Positions 43,954-54,895 of a DNA stretch of 64,000 bases are shown here, piece after piece. Numbering within the stretch: the first letter of the stretch is position 1; each line of letters starts with the position of its first letter. The translations under genes were made by a program, and so were the position numbers. This DNA comes from Selaginella moellendorffii (lineage: Eukaryota; Streptophyta; Lycopodiopsida; Selaginellales; Selaginellaceae), in assembly GCF_000143415.4 (NCBI RefSeq), contig NW_003314324.1, forward strand, positions 319,811 through 383,810, read 5' to 3'. The notes under the pieces were generated by a model. That model did no database searches. It was given only the letters and a program-made list of their open reading frames with translations, and had not been told where the DNA came from.

Positions 43954-44391
43954 ATGGGAGTGTCGGGAGCGGTAAAGAGGGGATCGCGCTGGCTCAAGCC
44001 TGAGGTAGAGTCCCCTACATTCTTCCTCCAATCCTTTGTATTCCTTGCTTCCAGCTCTCAATCGCCTGGGCTTTTAGGTTATCCCCTTGATCGGCTTCAT
44101 CGGCGCGGCCATGGGGCTTGCATCATTCATGTGTGTGAGGAATCTCATGCTCAATCCGGAAGTGAGGTAAGAAAATTTCTCCCCGTGGATGGGTTCTTCC
44201 TCTTCTATCTAAGTTCCTCAAATTTTTTTGCTTGCTCGCGCAGGATAAACAAGGAGGATCGAAGCGCTGGACTCGTCCAGAATTACAAGGAGGGATACGA
44301 GTACCACGAGCACGGATTGAGGCATTACATGCGCAACAGGAAGTCCGAGATCATGCCCCGGATCAACGAGTACTTCACCAAGACGAGCTAA
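43954..44391 (+). CDS. B12D / complex I MLRQ-like small membrane protein
   Basis: Exons 43954-44004, 44078-44166 and 44244-44391 sum to 96 codons (95 residues), the normal size. The protein reads MGVSGAVKRGSRWLKPE, one transmembrane helix VIPLIGFIGAAMGLASFMCV, then RNLMLNPEVRINKEDRSAG and a C-terminal HGLRHYMRNRKSEIMPRINE. This is the plant B12D layout, related to the NADH dehydrogenase MLRQ subunit; B12D proteins are reported at mitochondria and linked to germination and low-oxygen growth. A longer open frame read without splicing is not the product. It starts 90 bp after the b561 relic. Confidence 0.88.
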   Translation: MGVSGAVKRGSRWLKPEVESPTFFLQSFVFLASSSQSPGLLGYPLDRLHRRGHGACIIHVCEESHAQSGSEVRKFLPVDGFFLFYLSSSNFFACSRRINKEDRSAGLVQNYKEGYEYHEHGLRHYMRNRKSEIMPRINEYFTKTS

Positions 44392-45263
44392 AATCTTTCT
44401 TCTTTCTCTGGTTGTCTCAATAAACCACTGATCAATTCAAAGGGGAAAAGTCGAGAATATCCTTAGTATCATTCATTGCTAGCGAGCGGTCAAATAACAG
44501 GACTGACTCTTCATTAAAGAAACCAGAGAAACCAAGAGAGGTTAACCTATGAACCACCCAAACACATTACAAAACACATTGCATGCTCACACCCAACACT
44601 TATTACTTCTCTCCTCCCATCCTTCCTATATGTGAACCAAGAACCCTCACACACCCATTTGCCACATTAACACTTGGTTAGGGTTTGACCAAACTGAACG
44701 CCGTTACATATGTAATGGTCATTCCCCCATTAAAATTTGTGTGTCCTCACACAAGATAGAATACCAAATTTGTACCATGCTCTACCAGGAAACAAATATT
44801 ATGCATGTTTTCCTGGATTTGTGTCATATTTACAGATTAAACCTCCATGCTCCAAACCAAACTGACATCCATTTAATTTTGAGCTGCTATAACTTGCTGA
44901 TTTCATAGCCACTACAACCTTGGCCCTTTGACAATTTTCTTAACAAATAGAACCTTTGGGATTTTCTATCTCTTTTTTTACACTTAAGTAGCATTTGCCT
45001 CATTCCCCTAAGAAAGAAATGCTAGCATGCTACAGCATTAACCACAATAAGCTTCCTCTCACATGCACGGGGTGTTTAAATAACTCTCTTGTTTGGGTCA
45101 CTTGCTATGCCTCAAAAATCAGGTTTTGCCTCGATTTGATGCATCACTTTTCAGCAACACCCTTAACATTCTCACTAAAAGTCTCAGGTGCCACACAAAA
45201 CAAGCTTTATTTACATTGCTCAAATTAGTAACCACTCATGATGCTCAATTTAGCAATCATTAA
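44392..45263. other. Intergenic region
   Basis: No gene seen. Moderate AT content, no repeats of note. Confidence 0.5.
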
Positions 45264-45494
45264 TCATCCACAGATTCTCATACCCGAACCACACCCACTT
45301 GCCACGTCAGAACTTATGATTAAACCAAGCGTCCGATATTCTTCGTGAGAACGCTCCAGTTGTTCGCGCAGAGACTGGTCCCAGACTTCCACTCCACCCT
45401 TCGACTTTGCCGCTGCTCGCAGCACAGTGAAAGTGGCGGATCTCGCAAATTCCTCAATGCCGCGAAGCTCCAAGAACTTTGATGCCTCCTCCAT
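45264..45494 (-). CDS. Short unrecognised protein
   Basis: ATG 45494 opens a 76-residue frame: MEEASKFLELRGIEEFARSA, then FTVLRAAAKSKGGVEVWDQS and REQLERSHEEYRTL, a helical, Glu/Arg-rich stretch that looks like real coding sequence, followed by a Gly/Ser-rich tail. A GT after YRTL (GTTTAA) could be a donor, in which case the tail is intron. I do not recognise the family. It lies back to back with the transporter gene (start codons 320 bp apart), so they may share a promoter region. Confidence 0.45.
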   Translation of the reverse strand: MEEASKFLELRGIEEFARSATFTVLRAAAKSKGGVEVWDQSLREQLERSHEEYRTLGLIISSDVASGCGSGMRICG

Positions 45495-45719
45495 GCTTTC
45501 TTTTTAATCTCGATCATCGATTGGCGCGCTCAAAGATTTCTCATCCGTACGCGACTTCTCTTCTCCAACAGCGAAATCTTGGAGCTCGATTCCTTCCAGC
45601 TCGCGATAGCTAAGAACAAGAACCCTAAAATTTTGTGGACACCGTTGCCACTAACATCTACCAGAGAGAGCGCATATTCTCCTCGTTTAAACAGGCGCCA
45701 CGTCGTTGCACATCCTCTG

Positions 45720-45777
45720 GCCAATAGCTCGATGACACGTTGGCAGTAAATGCAACGTGGCGTGGACTATATATAAA
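45720..45777 (+). promoter_or_regulatory. Core promoter of the UDP-sugar transporter gene
   Basis: TATATATAAA at 45768-45777, 38 bp before the start codon, with a CCAAT word at 45720-45724. The leader must be very short if this TATA is used. Confidence 0.55.
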
Positions 45778-45814
45778 TTTGAGTAGGGCAAACTGAGACG
45801 AAGGAGGGAGAGAA

Positions 45815-47207
45815 ATGGAGGCTATGAAGCGCGCGGCGATGCTCGGCGTGTGCGTGGGAGGGATTTGGGGCGCCTATGTCACGCAGGGCGTGCTGCAAGA
45901 GACTCTGTAAGTGGAATCGATCGATCGAGTGAGAGTCTGATTGATCGAGTGATTTTGTGTGTGGCAGCTCCACAAAACGCTTCGGCCCCGATAAGCAGAG
46001 GTTCCAGCACCTTGCATTCTTAAATTTCGCGCAGAGCGTGGTTTGCTTCCTGTGGTCATTCATAAGTAATGCATTGTGTGATTTTTTTTTTCCTTCTAGA
46101 GCTCACGCCGCTACTCTTTTTCTCCAGTGCTTGTCCTCGTTTCACCGAAGAGAACCTCTCAAGCTCCACTATGGGCTTACTGGAGTGCCAGCATTACGAA
46201 TTCCATTGGTCCCGCTTGTGGAATCCAGGCTTTGAAATACATCAGCTATCCTGCCCAGGTGAGCTTTTGGATTTTACTTGTTTTTCTCATTTGTTCTTGA
46301 AAGCTTAAAGTTGAGAATTTCGTTTCCAGGTTCTGGCGAAATCGTCGAAGATGATTCCAGGTATGTGTATTGAATCTGAAAAGCTGGCTGGTATTTAAGT
46401 GTGCTCCTTTTCGTTTTCTCTTCTGAATCCAGTGATGCTCATGGGGACAATTTTGTACGGTGTCCGCTATACAATTCCTGAGTACCTTTGCACCTTTCTC
46501 GTCGCTGGAGGTGTTTCCATTTTTGCATTATTCAAGGTTGTGTGATTTTTCGATTTTTCTCAAAGGTGAGATTTTTCTTTCTGTCGTGCAGGGTAGTGTA
46601 AAAGCCAGTAAAGTAGCGAGTCCGAATGCTCCTCTTGGATACGGGCTATGCCTGTTAAATCTGGCGTTCGATGGTTTCACAAATGCAACTCAAGACTCTA
46701 TTACGATGAGGTGAGGAAAAACACAAAGTAACTTTCTTGTTTGTGTTTTTGTGTGGAACGAGGCTTGACAACGAAAGTTTCATTGTGTGCTGCTCCAGGT
46801 ATCCGAAAACAAGCGCTTGGCATATAATGATGGGAATGAACTTCTGGGGTTCCATTTACATGGGTCTCTACATGTTTGGATGGACGAGCGGGGGATTCGA
46901 AGCTCTGAGCTTTTGCAAGCAGCACCCGGAGGCTACGTGGGACATTTTCTTCTTTTGCCTCTGCGGAGCCGTCGGCCAGAACTTCATCTTCCTTACCATC
47001 AGCTGGTTCGGAACGCTGGCTCTCACGACAATCACAACGATGAGGAAGTTCGTAAGCATTCTCGTGTCGTCGCTGTGGAGGGGCAACCCGCTGACGCTGG
47101 AGCAGTGGATCGGCGTGTCGATGGTCTTTGCTGGGCTTTCGTACCAAATTCTCCTCAAGTGGAGGAGGCAGACGAAGAAGCGGCCGCTAAGAAAGAAGGC
47201 CGTGTGA
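45815..47207 (+). CDS. UDP-galactose/UDP-glucose transporter, UTR1/SLC35B1 type (ER)
   Basis: Seven exons, 45815-45906, 45968-46065, 46128-46258, 46330-46360, 46433-46536, 46592-46710 and 46799-47207, sum to 328 codons (327 residues). Seen in order: GAYVTQGVLQETL, FGPDKQRFQHLAFLNFAQS, WAYWSASITNSIGPACGIQA, LKYISYPAQVLAKSSKMIPV, MLMGTILYGVRYTIPEYLCT, NAPLGYGLCLLNLAFDGFTN, ATQDSITMRYPKT, FCLCGAVGQNFIFLTISWFG and TTITTMRKFVSILVSS. This is the multi-helix nucleotide-sugar antiporter family that imports UDP-glucose/galactose into the ER. The C terminus ends KKAV, a KKxx retrieval signal, in accord with ER residence. Exon 4 is only 31 bp. Assignment to the UTR1/UTR3 group is firm; exact sugar preference is inferred. 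Confidence 0.93.
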
Positions 47208-49129
47208 TTGACCCCCCCCCCTCGAAGACAGTTAATGTACACCGAGTAGAAGGTATGAGAAGAAAGCATCCATTTCTTTTTTTTTGTTTTTACTGATTTG
47301 CTTCCCTTTCCGCTCCAGAGGGGAGGGTGGCTTTTAAGTCACTGGCATTCAATGGCCAGCCATTCCTTTCTCTCTTTGCTTTGCAGAGGCAATGGATTGG
47401 AAGCACAACTTCCCTGTCCTCTCTGCGAGCAAAGTCTATATACTTTTTAAAACATTGTTTTATTTTTTGCACACTTTTTCTTCTTCTTTCCTAAAGTTTG
47501 ATCTTTCAAGGTTTTGTTTTTAACAGTTTTTCCGATTTGCAGTTCCCAGCTGGGACACAGGCTGGCTGTCCGCACACGGGAAGAGAAAGGATGGCACGCG
47601 GTGAAAAACAAGAGTCTCGGAACTGCGCACATACTTTGCGATTGTGGCGCCTTCCAGACAAAGCGACAGGCTCCTACAGTGTAAGAAGTAAGAATGTCCA
47701 CCAGGGAGAATGACAACCGAGGTAAAAATGCCTGATAACAGAACGCTTTGCTTGATCCAGACGTTTGTAACGCTCTCTCGTGTTTCCAGGAGGTAAAGGG
47801 AAAAAAAAAAAAAAAAAAAAAATCTCGGCCGGGGAATTAACGCGGCCGAAAGAAAAGGAGGGACCGACCAAATGCCGAGTTTTTCCATCTCCGATACAGT
47901 TTCGAGTATGGACAGCCAACGAGACAGGCAGGCCAATCAATGTCACATAGGTGATCCCTTTTCATTCTTTCTTTTTTGTATTTCGTCGCTTCTCTCATCT
48001 TCAGGTGATCACACATACCTGTATCAGCCCCTGGTGGCTGGTTTCATTCCATACAGGATTCCACAATCCAGCGATAAATTATCAGCGAGTTTTTCCTTAA
48101 GTCGATACGCTTTTCTTTGCTACGTTCTTAAGACAATACGCTTTTCCTTGCCAAGTTTGCACGCTGCTAATCGACTTCTCTGTTCGTTAGCTTGGGATCT
48201 CCAGATTTTCAAGGCAAAGTTTCGAATTTTTCGCTGTACGAACATGCTAGACGTTAGCCGAGGACCAAGTATCGCATAAAGATGAAGTGTAGAGCACATG
48301 TCCCCAAGTTACAACCATGTGCTATAGTTTCTATTAAATTCCACATTGCCGTGTTATAGGCCCATAAGTTTTGACCGATCAAACCAAGGTTAGATTTAAT
48401 CTTAGCCCACACATGTACGTTTTTTAATGCTTGTTTTGGTTGGTTGGCCATTAGGTTTTCCACTTTGTCTTTGGCGGTGTCATGCAAAAGAGATGTCCTT
48501 TCCTTCCCCACACAGCCCGGAAGGATACATGGAAGTGCGTGGGTCCTCCACAATCGCGGTTAACGGCTGGGATTTGCGCTGGATGTGATCCCCACCGCCC
48601 ATTCTGTCCATTACAACGGTTAAAAAACCATTTGCCAGTGTACGAGCCGTTTGGGCGGACGCCACGCTCTCACTTAAATCCGGCTCAATGCGGCTGCTAA
48701 CAAACCAGTCTGGTAACCACCGTTTCCTCAAACGGTAAACTCTACCTGACCGCGGCCAGCAAGGTCCACGAGCGGTTAGCTGGATGCTTACACGTGTCCC
48801 CCAAGAAGCATCCTGGCGGATAATTCTGCCAGGCTGGCTGGGTTGCCACGCGGCAACGCCAGATTGGTACGCTCTTTTGCATGGATGTGGCCGCAAGTTC
48901 TTCCTCTGTTTCTTGTGAGTATAGTCCTGTCCAGCCCGGCTTGGAGCTCGCGCTTCGCGTCTTCAATCGGCAATGGCGGCCGCGCGTTAGGTCACCGGCA
49001 TTCCTCGCGGTGAGTGACATGATGCTAGGTTCTATAAGAGCGCTCACATTCTCGTTTCTCGTGGCGATTTCGCAGGTCTGAGCTCCTGGCATTGGATTTC
49101 TTGGTCAGATCGCAGCCATTCTGGATACC
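47208..49129. other. Intergenic region
   Basis: No gene supported. A poly-A run of over 20 bases lies near 47800-47821. Frames at 47520-47946 and 48480-48896 are unconvincing. A TATA-like word (TCTATAAGAG, 49031-49040) about 95 bp before 49130 may serve the next gene. Confidence 0.5.
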
Positions 49130-51500
49130 ATGGCAATGCCGCGCTTCTTGCTGCTGATTCTCGCGATTCTGGGGTTATTGCACTCCTCCCGGGCCGACGC
49201 TCCCATTTCTTTCTTCGACTGGGTTGTGTCTTATGAGACTCGGGCCCCTCTTGGCGTCAAGCAACAGGTACTTCGTTCTTTCTTTCGATTCTTCTTCTCT
49301 TCTTCTTCTCTTTCTTTTGGATTTTTTTGTGTCGATTCGTTGGTTGGGCGGTGATGTAAACCCTTTCTTGTTTGGTGTGCTCTCAGGTGATCGTGATAAA
49401 TGGGATGTTCCCGGGTCCAGTGCTAAACACCACCACCAACAGGATCAACATCGTCAACGTCCAGAACAATCTGGATGAGCCCTTTCTACTCACCTGGTAT
49501 GTGATCTACAGATCAAAGCTCCTCTTTCTCTTTTCTCAAGAGATCTGGACTTTGCTTGCCTACATTCTTTGTTTTCGTGGGTGGAATTCTAAAGTTTCCT
49601 CCGCAGGGATGGTATCCAGAACCGAAGAAATGCCTGGATGGATGGAGTTGCGGCAACGAACTGTCCCATACCGGCGGGCCAAAACTTCACCTACAACATC
49701 ACGGCTAAGGATCAAATTGGCAGTTTCTTCTACTGGCCAACGACGATGTTCCAAAGAGCTGCTGGCGGTGTTGGGTCTGTGAGGGTGAATCCGCGTGCTG
49801 CCTCGGGTGTGAGGGTGCCATTCGCACCTCCAGACGGTGATATAGTTGTTATGATTGGTGACTGGTACACTCGGAGCCACAAGGTATGTGCTCTTTAATG
49901 ATCCACCTAGCAATATGAAGTCAAGGCATGGCACTGCAGGAATTGCGAGCTTCTCTAGACAGGGGCGTTTTACTCGGGATGCCAGACGGTGTTCTTATCA
50001 ATGGGAAAGGAGCTTACAACAGAACCACGGATTACGAAACCATCCCTGTGCGAAGAGGTACAAAACTCATTGATTCCGTGAGAAAATAAAAATGAAAATG
50101 GAAGCATTGACTCACTCCCTTGGCTGTGCTTGCAGATCATGTATACCGGTTTCGAGTGACAAATGTGGGTGTGAGCACGACTCTAAACTTTCGGATTCAA
50201 GGCCACCAGCTCAACCTTGTGGAAACCGAGGGGTCTTACACTGTGCAGCAACCATACGACTCTATAGACATTTTCGTGGGACAATCGTATTCGTTTCTTC
50301 TTAACTGCACTGCAAATGCTAGCGACTACTACATCGTTGCTAGCCCCAGGTTTGTGGGCAATGAGACCGAGTGGGCGAATATCACTGGTGTTGGAGTCCT
50401 CCATTATTTGGACTCCAAGGCTTTGGTTAATGGCCCCCTTCCCGAAGGGCCCAGTATTTATGATGGGGGCTGGTCCGTAAATCAAGCTCGTCAACTCAGG
50501 TATGTGTATACTGTTCAAACTTCCAAGACTAATCTTTGTCACCGCAGACGTAACTTGACAACGGGAGCGGCTCGGCCAAATCCTCAAGGCTCTTTTCACT
50601 ATGGGCAGATCAACGTCACACAGACATTCGTTTTGACAAGTACCGCAGTATCAATTGCCGGGAAGCGACGGTTCGCGGTCAATGGTTTTTCTTTCGAAGT
50701 TCCATCCACACCTCTGCTTCTCGCGGACGAGTACAACATTACAGGCCTATACAAGCTGAATTCTTTCCCAGAAAAAGTTGGAAGCGTCGTTCCTGGCCTC
50801 CAGACGTCCGTCGTAAACGCCACGTACGCTGGTTTCTTGGAGATCATCTTTCAAAACCCGGACAACAACTCAGTCCAGTCGTGGCATGTCGATGGCTATG
50901 CGGCATTCGTCGTCGGGTATGTAGGTTGGAACTTTCATATGCGACAGGCTGATCGATGTTTGCTTCTTCAGATACGGACCAGGGCAATGGACTGAAAATG
51001 ATAGAGGCCAGTACAACAAATGGGACGCTGTATCTCGCTCCACCGTTCAGGTACTGAATGACCCGAACTTGTTTCTTTCTGCCTCTTGGTTTTTGTTTTC
51101 TAAACCATTGCTTTTCCCAGGTTTTCCCTGGCTCCTGGACGGCCATCCAAATCTCCCTGGACAATGTGGGCTTGTGGAACATACGCTCAGAGGACTTGGT
51201 CCGCCATTATCTCGGCCAAGAAATCTACATGTTCGTGAACGATCCAAGCGACAACATCAAGAACACGGCTTTCCCGAAACCAGACAACGTCCTGTATTGT
51301 GGACGGCTTGCAAATCTTGCTCCGCTATCGAGGTACTTACATCAATCAACCTCCTCAACTTCGTTCATATACTCATTCCAATCTCATCGTTCTTTTGCAG
51401 TCGCCATCGCAAGAGCTCCGGCACCCAAGCAGCGAAGCTCTCCTTGACTACATTGCTCACTCTGGCGAGCGCTGCGCTCCTGAGCTTACTGTGGCTCTAG
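49130..51500 (+). CDS. SKU5-similar (SKS) multicopper-oxidase-like protein
   Basis: Nine exons: 49130-49267, 49387-49496, 49607-49883, 49940-50057, 50136-50499, 50548-50916, 50972-51050, 51121-51332, 51401-51500; 589 codons, 588 residues. A signal peptide (FLLLILAILGLLHSSRADA) leads to FDWVVSYETRAPLGVKQQ, VIVINGMFPGP, DGIQNRRNAWMDGV, IGDWYTRSHK, the middle cupredoxin domain, and SWHVDGYAAFVVGYGPGQW near the end. Active laccases have HWHG, HxH and HPxHLHG copper sites; here these are replaced, as in the SKU5/pollen SKS group of cell-wall or membrane glycoproteins that guide cell expansion. Many NxT/S sites are present. The tail LTTLLTLASAALLSLLWL after a Ser-rich spacer is a plausible GPI-anchor signal. 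Confidence 0.92.
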
Positions 51501-52245
51501 AGGTCTGTAGAGGATTGATTGACCCGACGGTTTTGCATTTCATTTTTTTTTTTTTTCTAGTTTGAGGAGCCACATTACTGCTGAGAGATATATTGGGTGT
51601 TGGTTTTTTTGATCTATCTCTGAAAGGAAGAAACCACCATTTTGTTTGCTTGTTCTTCTCTCTCTTCTCTCCTCTCTCCCAAGTTTCTGGTGATGATTTG
51701 TAAGTTTGTGAGAAGAATTCGTACTCTCTTTTTTTCTATTCTTTGTAGAGTCAAGGTGTTGATCAGTTTTGACGTTCTTTGACGAGAATCGGAAACTTTG
51801 GTTCTAGAAGCAAGGATTTGATTAAACTAAGACACGAGCTGGAGTGTGGCCTCACGCGCCGGCATGTGAAAACACAATTTGGAAGGCTTGTTTAACTTAA
51901 TGATTATTGGTAAGCTTCGTGGAGATTAACCGTTGTCACGAGCGATCGCGTGGCTTTTCGTGGTGGATTTAACGCATAAAATTTGTTTGTCAACGTCCCT
52001 CTCATATATAGAGAGGTTAATTCCATGACAAGCTCTAAGATCCAGCGAAGTACACCACTCAGTGGCTAGCTAGTTGGTGTTACTAGCAAACAAGAAAGTT
52101 TCCATTTAGTTCCCTGTACTATGAGAGCGTACCAGTCCATCCATGATAAGGGGAATCTTTAGCAAGAGGTGAAGAATTGAAAGAAGGAGAAGAGGAGGAG
52201 GAGGAAGTGGAAGTGAGGATCTTTCTTCTCTGCTCAAGGGAGCTC
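51501..52245. other. Intergenic region and 5' leader of STOP1-like gene
   Basis: No gene. ctcatatatagagag near 52001-52015 could be a TATA element for the next gene. Two short upstream ORFs in the leader are given separately. Confidence 0.5.
52121..52172 (+). promoter_or_regulatory. Two overlapping upstream ORFs of the STOP1-like gene
   Basis: uORF1, 52121-52162, encodes [13 protein letters not shown]. uORF2, 52143-52172, encodes MIRGIFSKR. Both stop before the main ATG at 52246. They matter only if transcription starts upstream of 52121, as the TATA-like word near 52004 suggests. Confidence 0.5.
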
Positions 52246-53844
52246 ATGGAGCAGCGAGACGGAGAGCTTCTAGCCGGGCAAGTCGAGGGAGAGGTAAACT
52301 CCACCACTTTCCAGAGCTTCAACCTCGATTTCCTCAGCGCCGAGCACCAGCAAAGCCTGCTCGCGGCGAATTTCCAGCCGTGGTCCTCGAGCAGCAGTGG
52401 AGCTGGAGCCTGTGCTGCTGCGGCCGAGGATGAGGATGTCAAGGGACTGCTCACTCCGCCCAGCAGTCCCTCCGGCGCGAGCAACAGTGGCGGCAGTAAG
52501 TTCCCGTCCGGCCTGGCTCAAAAGATCGGCTACCTCCAAATGGTTGTCAATATGCTGGGCAGCAACAACAGCGCGCGCGGCCAGTCGAGCAGCGGCGCTC
52601 AGCAGCAGCAAATTGGGAAGCTCGTGGATCAGCTCCTGGTGACGGCCAGAGGTATGTTCTTGGAGCAGCAGCAGCAGCAGGAGCAACATCAAAGTGCTTC
52701 CTTTGCTGCGAATCCCTCCAGCGATCGCTACTTTAACATCTCTCCGGAAGAACTCGTCTACCATCATCATCATCATCAGCAGCAGCAGCAGCAAATTCTC
52801 CAGCAGCAGGCTTATAACCACCAGCAGCAAATGCCTTATCAAGGCATTTTTCCAAAGCCGGAGAGTATGACTCCAGTGGAGAATCTCTATGCGGGTGTGG
52901 CGGCGGCTGCAATCGTTGATGGAGACGAAGACGAATCTCTCCAGGAGAGCCAAGACTCGTACGAGTTGATCGAGCTCGACGCCATGGAGATCCTTGCCGA
53001 GCACACACACTTCTGCGAGATTTGTGGCAAGGGATTCAAGCGCGATGCCAACCTCCGCATGCACATGAGAGGCCACGGTGACGAGTACAAGACACCGGCG
53101 GCCCTTGCCAGGCCCAAAGGTGACGACGAACACCGCGGCGATGGCAAGAGGAAAGTCTCCAGCCCAAAGTTTCTACCCAAGCGCTACTCCTGCCCGTATC
53201 TGGGATGCAAGCGCAACAGGCAGCACAAGAAGTTTGTGCCACTCAAGACGGTGCTGTGCGTCAAGAACCACTACCGACGATCGCACTGCCCCAAGCTCCT
53301 GACTTGCACCAGATGCCGCGTGAAACGATTTGCGGTGCTTGCCGACCTCAAGACGCACGAGAAGCATTGCGGGAGGGAGAAGTGGCAGTGCTCTTGCGGG
53401 ACGACCTTCTCTCGGAAGGACAAGCTCCTGGGCCACATCTCTCTCTTCGTCGGGCACAAGCCGCTGATGATGATGGTTCCGCCACAGCCGCTGCAGCCGC
53501 CTCCGATCATCTTGCCCAGCAGCAGCAGCAGCAGCTCCTTATCGGCTGCAGAGCTCTCGCCAGCTTCAATCTACAGCAACATGCAGCAGATTCCATACTC
53601 ATCAAGCATGATGGATTCCAAGTCCCAGATAATGGGAACTGTTGATGGTGTTCCTTCTTCTGTGGAGAGCTGCTGGAATCCAAACAGCATCTTTGGTGGT
53701 GGTGGTGGTCGGTCTATGCTTGTCCCCGGGAGCAGCAGCAGCAATAACAACAACAACAACAACTCTAACAACAACACCACCACAAGCAGTGAAAACTACA
53801 GCCTTGGATACCTGAGCCTTGATTTCTTCGACTGCAAGAATTGA
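52246..53844 (+). CDS. STOP1-like C2H2 zinc-finger transcription factor
   Basis: One exon, 532 residues from ATG 52246; the frame is open earlier but has no ATG there. Four zinc-finger modules lie at about 256-278 ([20 protein letters not shown]), 313-345 ([20 protein letters not shown], ending HYRRSHC), 350-373 ([20 protein letters not shown]) and 377-402 ([18 protein letters not shown]). This order and the second, long finger are specific to STOP1/STOP2 proteins, nuclear activators of acid, aluminium and low-phosphate responses (for example of malate transporters). The flanks are low-complexity: poly-Gln and a His run before the fingers, Ser and Asn runs after. A basic segment [13 protein letters not shown] between fingers 1 and 2 is a likely nuclear signal. 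Confidence 0.93.
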   Translation: MEQRDGELLAGQVEGEVNSTTFQSFNLDFLSAEHQQSLLAANFQPWSSSSSGAGACAAAAEDEDVKGLLTPPSSPSGASNSGGSKFPSGLAQKIGYLQMVVNMLGSNNSARGQSSSGAQQQQIGKLVDQLLVTARGMFLEQQQQQEQHQSASFAANPSSDRYFNISPEELVYHHHHHQQQQQQILQQQAYNHQQQMPYQGIFPKPESMTPVENLYAGVAAAAIVDGDEDESLQESQDSYELIELDAMEILAEHTHFCEICGKGFKRDANLRMHMRGHGDEYKTPAALARPKGDDEHRGDGKRKVSSPKFLPKRYSCPYLGCKRNRQHKKFVPLKTVLCVKNHYRRSHCPKLLTCTRCRVKRFAVLADLKTHEKHCGREKWQCSCGTTFSRKDKLLGHISLFVGHKPLMMMVPPQPLQPPPIILPSSSSSSSLSAAELSPASIYSNMQQIPYSSSMMDSKSQIMGTVDGVPSSVESCWNPNSIFGGGGGRSMLVPGSSSSNNNNNNNSNNNTTTSSENYSLGYLSLDFFDCKN

Positions 53845-54852
53845 CAATGTGAGATGGTTTGTGTGACTGGTCCACAATAACCAAATGGTGGACGCATTAT
53901 ATATCGCTATGCTAACATCTTGTTACTAATATTAAATAAATAAAAAGATTTTTTTGTTGAATGGCGTTGGCCGTTGAATAGGGTTGACTTACTGACCGTT
54001 GGCCGTTGACTATAATTGACCATGGTTCTTTCCTTCTCAGAGTACGGGCGATTCTGGGTCACTTCACTGCCAGATACGCCGGCGGCACACGTCAACGCGC
54101 GATCTAACAGCGCTCACTGCTCCTCCTCTGACGTTTCACGCATTGAATGCCATAATAATTATAACACCCCCAACGATGAGAGGCGCTCGCGCTCGCGCCC
54201 TCCATTCATGAAATCTTTTTTCCTCGCCTCCTCCATTTCAAACCAGGGAGGATTTCTCTTCTTTTCCGAGCTCCGGTCGGAATTGGAGCCACGGGAGAGG
54301 AAGAATCTCAAATCCAGAGAACAAGAAAGATCTCGAGGATACTCTCAGAAAACCAGTTGGAGAAAAGGAGGGAGGAGAAAAAGATGATGTTGTTTTCGTT
54401 GGCGGCCTGCCATCTTCTTTCTGGGAATTCCCATCACACGCAAATCTTCTGCCACTGGCAGGAGTGTAGCATAGATAGATTTTGTCTTTGATCAAGCTTT
54501 TATTACCTAGTTCTCTCTCGGCTCCACATCTCGCTTCTTCTCCGTCCGCCGGGAAGAATTTACCAGCGTCTGGACGAGGAGGACAAGCAATCCAGTACAC
54601 TGATAGGTCTGTCGTATCATGGATAGATTTAGCTTGTATCATTCAGCCACCCTCAAGGCTTGCAGGATCCAATGACCCATTTGTGATCGATTGCCGCTCG
54701 CGAGTTTGATCGATATCAATACCTCAGCTCCTCCCACAATGGGCTATCGGATCCACCATCAAAATCACAGCTTGTTCGCGAGTGGCGGCTCCAGCTGCTC
54801 GTGAGACATCACGATTGCGACCAACAGCGACAATGGGAATTGGAACAGGGCA
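53845..54852. other. Intergenic region and leader of SRS gene
   Basis: No gene. At 53965-54020 the word GTTGGCCGTTGA occurs twice amid several TTGAC (W-box core) sites. The last part is the probable leader of the SRS gene with two upstream ORFs. Confidence 0.5.
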
Positions 54853-54895
54853 ATGTACGCACTCCATTTGGGTGACAACGCTGGAGCAGGGCTAG
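54739..54895 (+). promoter_or_regulatory. Two upstream ORFs of the SRS gene, second overlapping the start
   Basis: uORF1, 54739-54804, 21 codons plus stop (MGYRIHHQNHSLFASGGSSC...). uORF2, 54833-54895, runs through the main ATG (54853) in another frame. The overlap would require leaky scanning for the main protein to be made. Confidence 0.5.
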
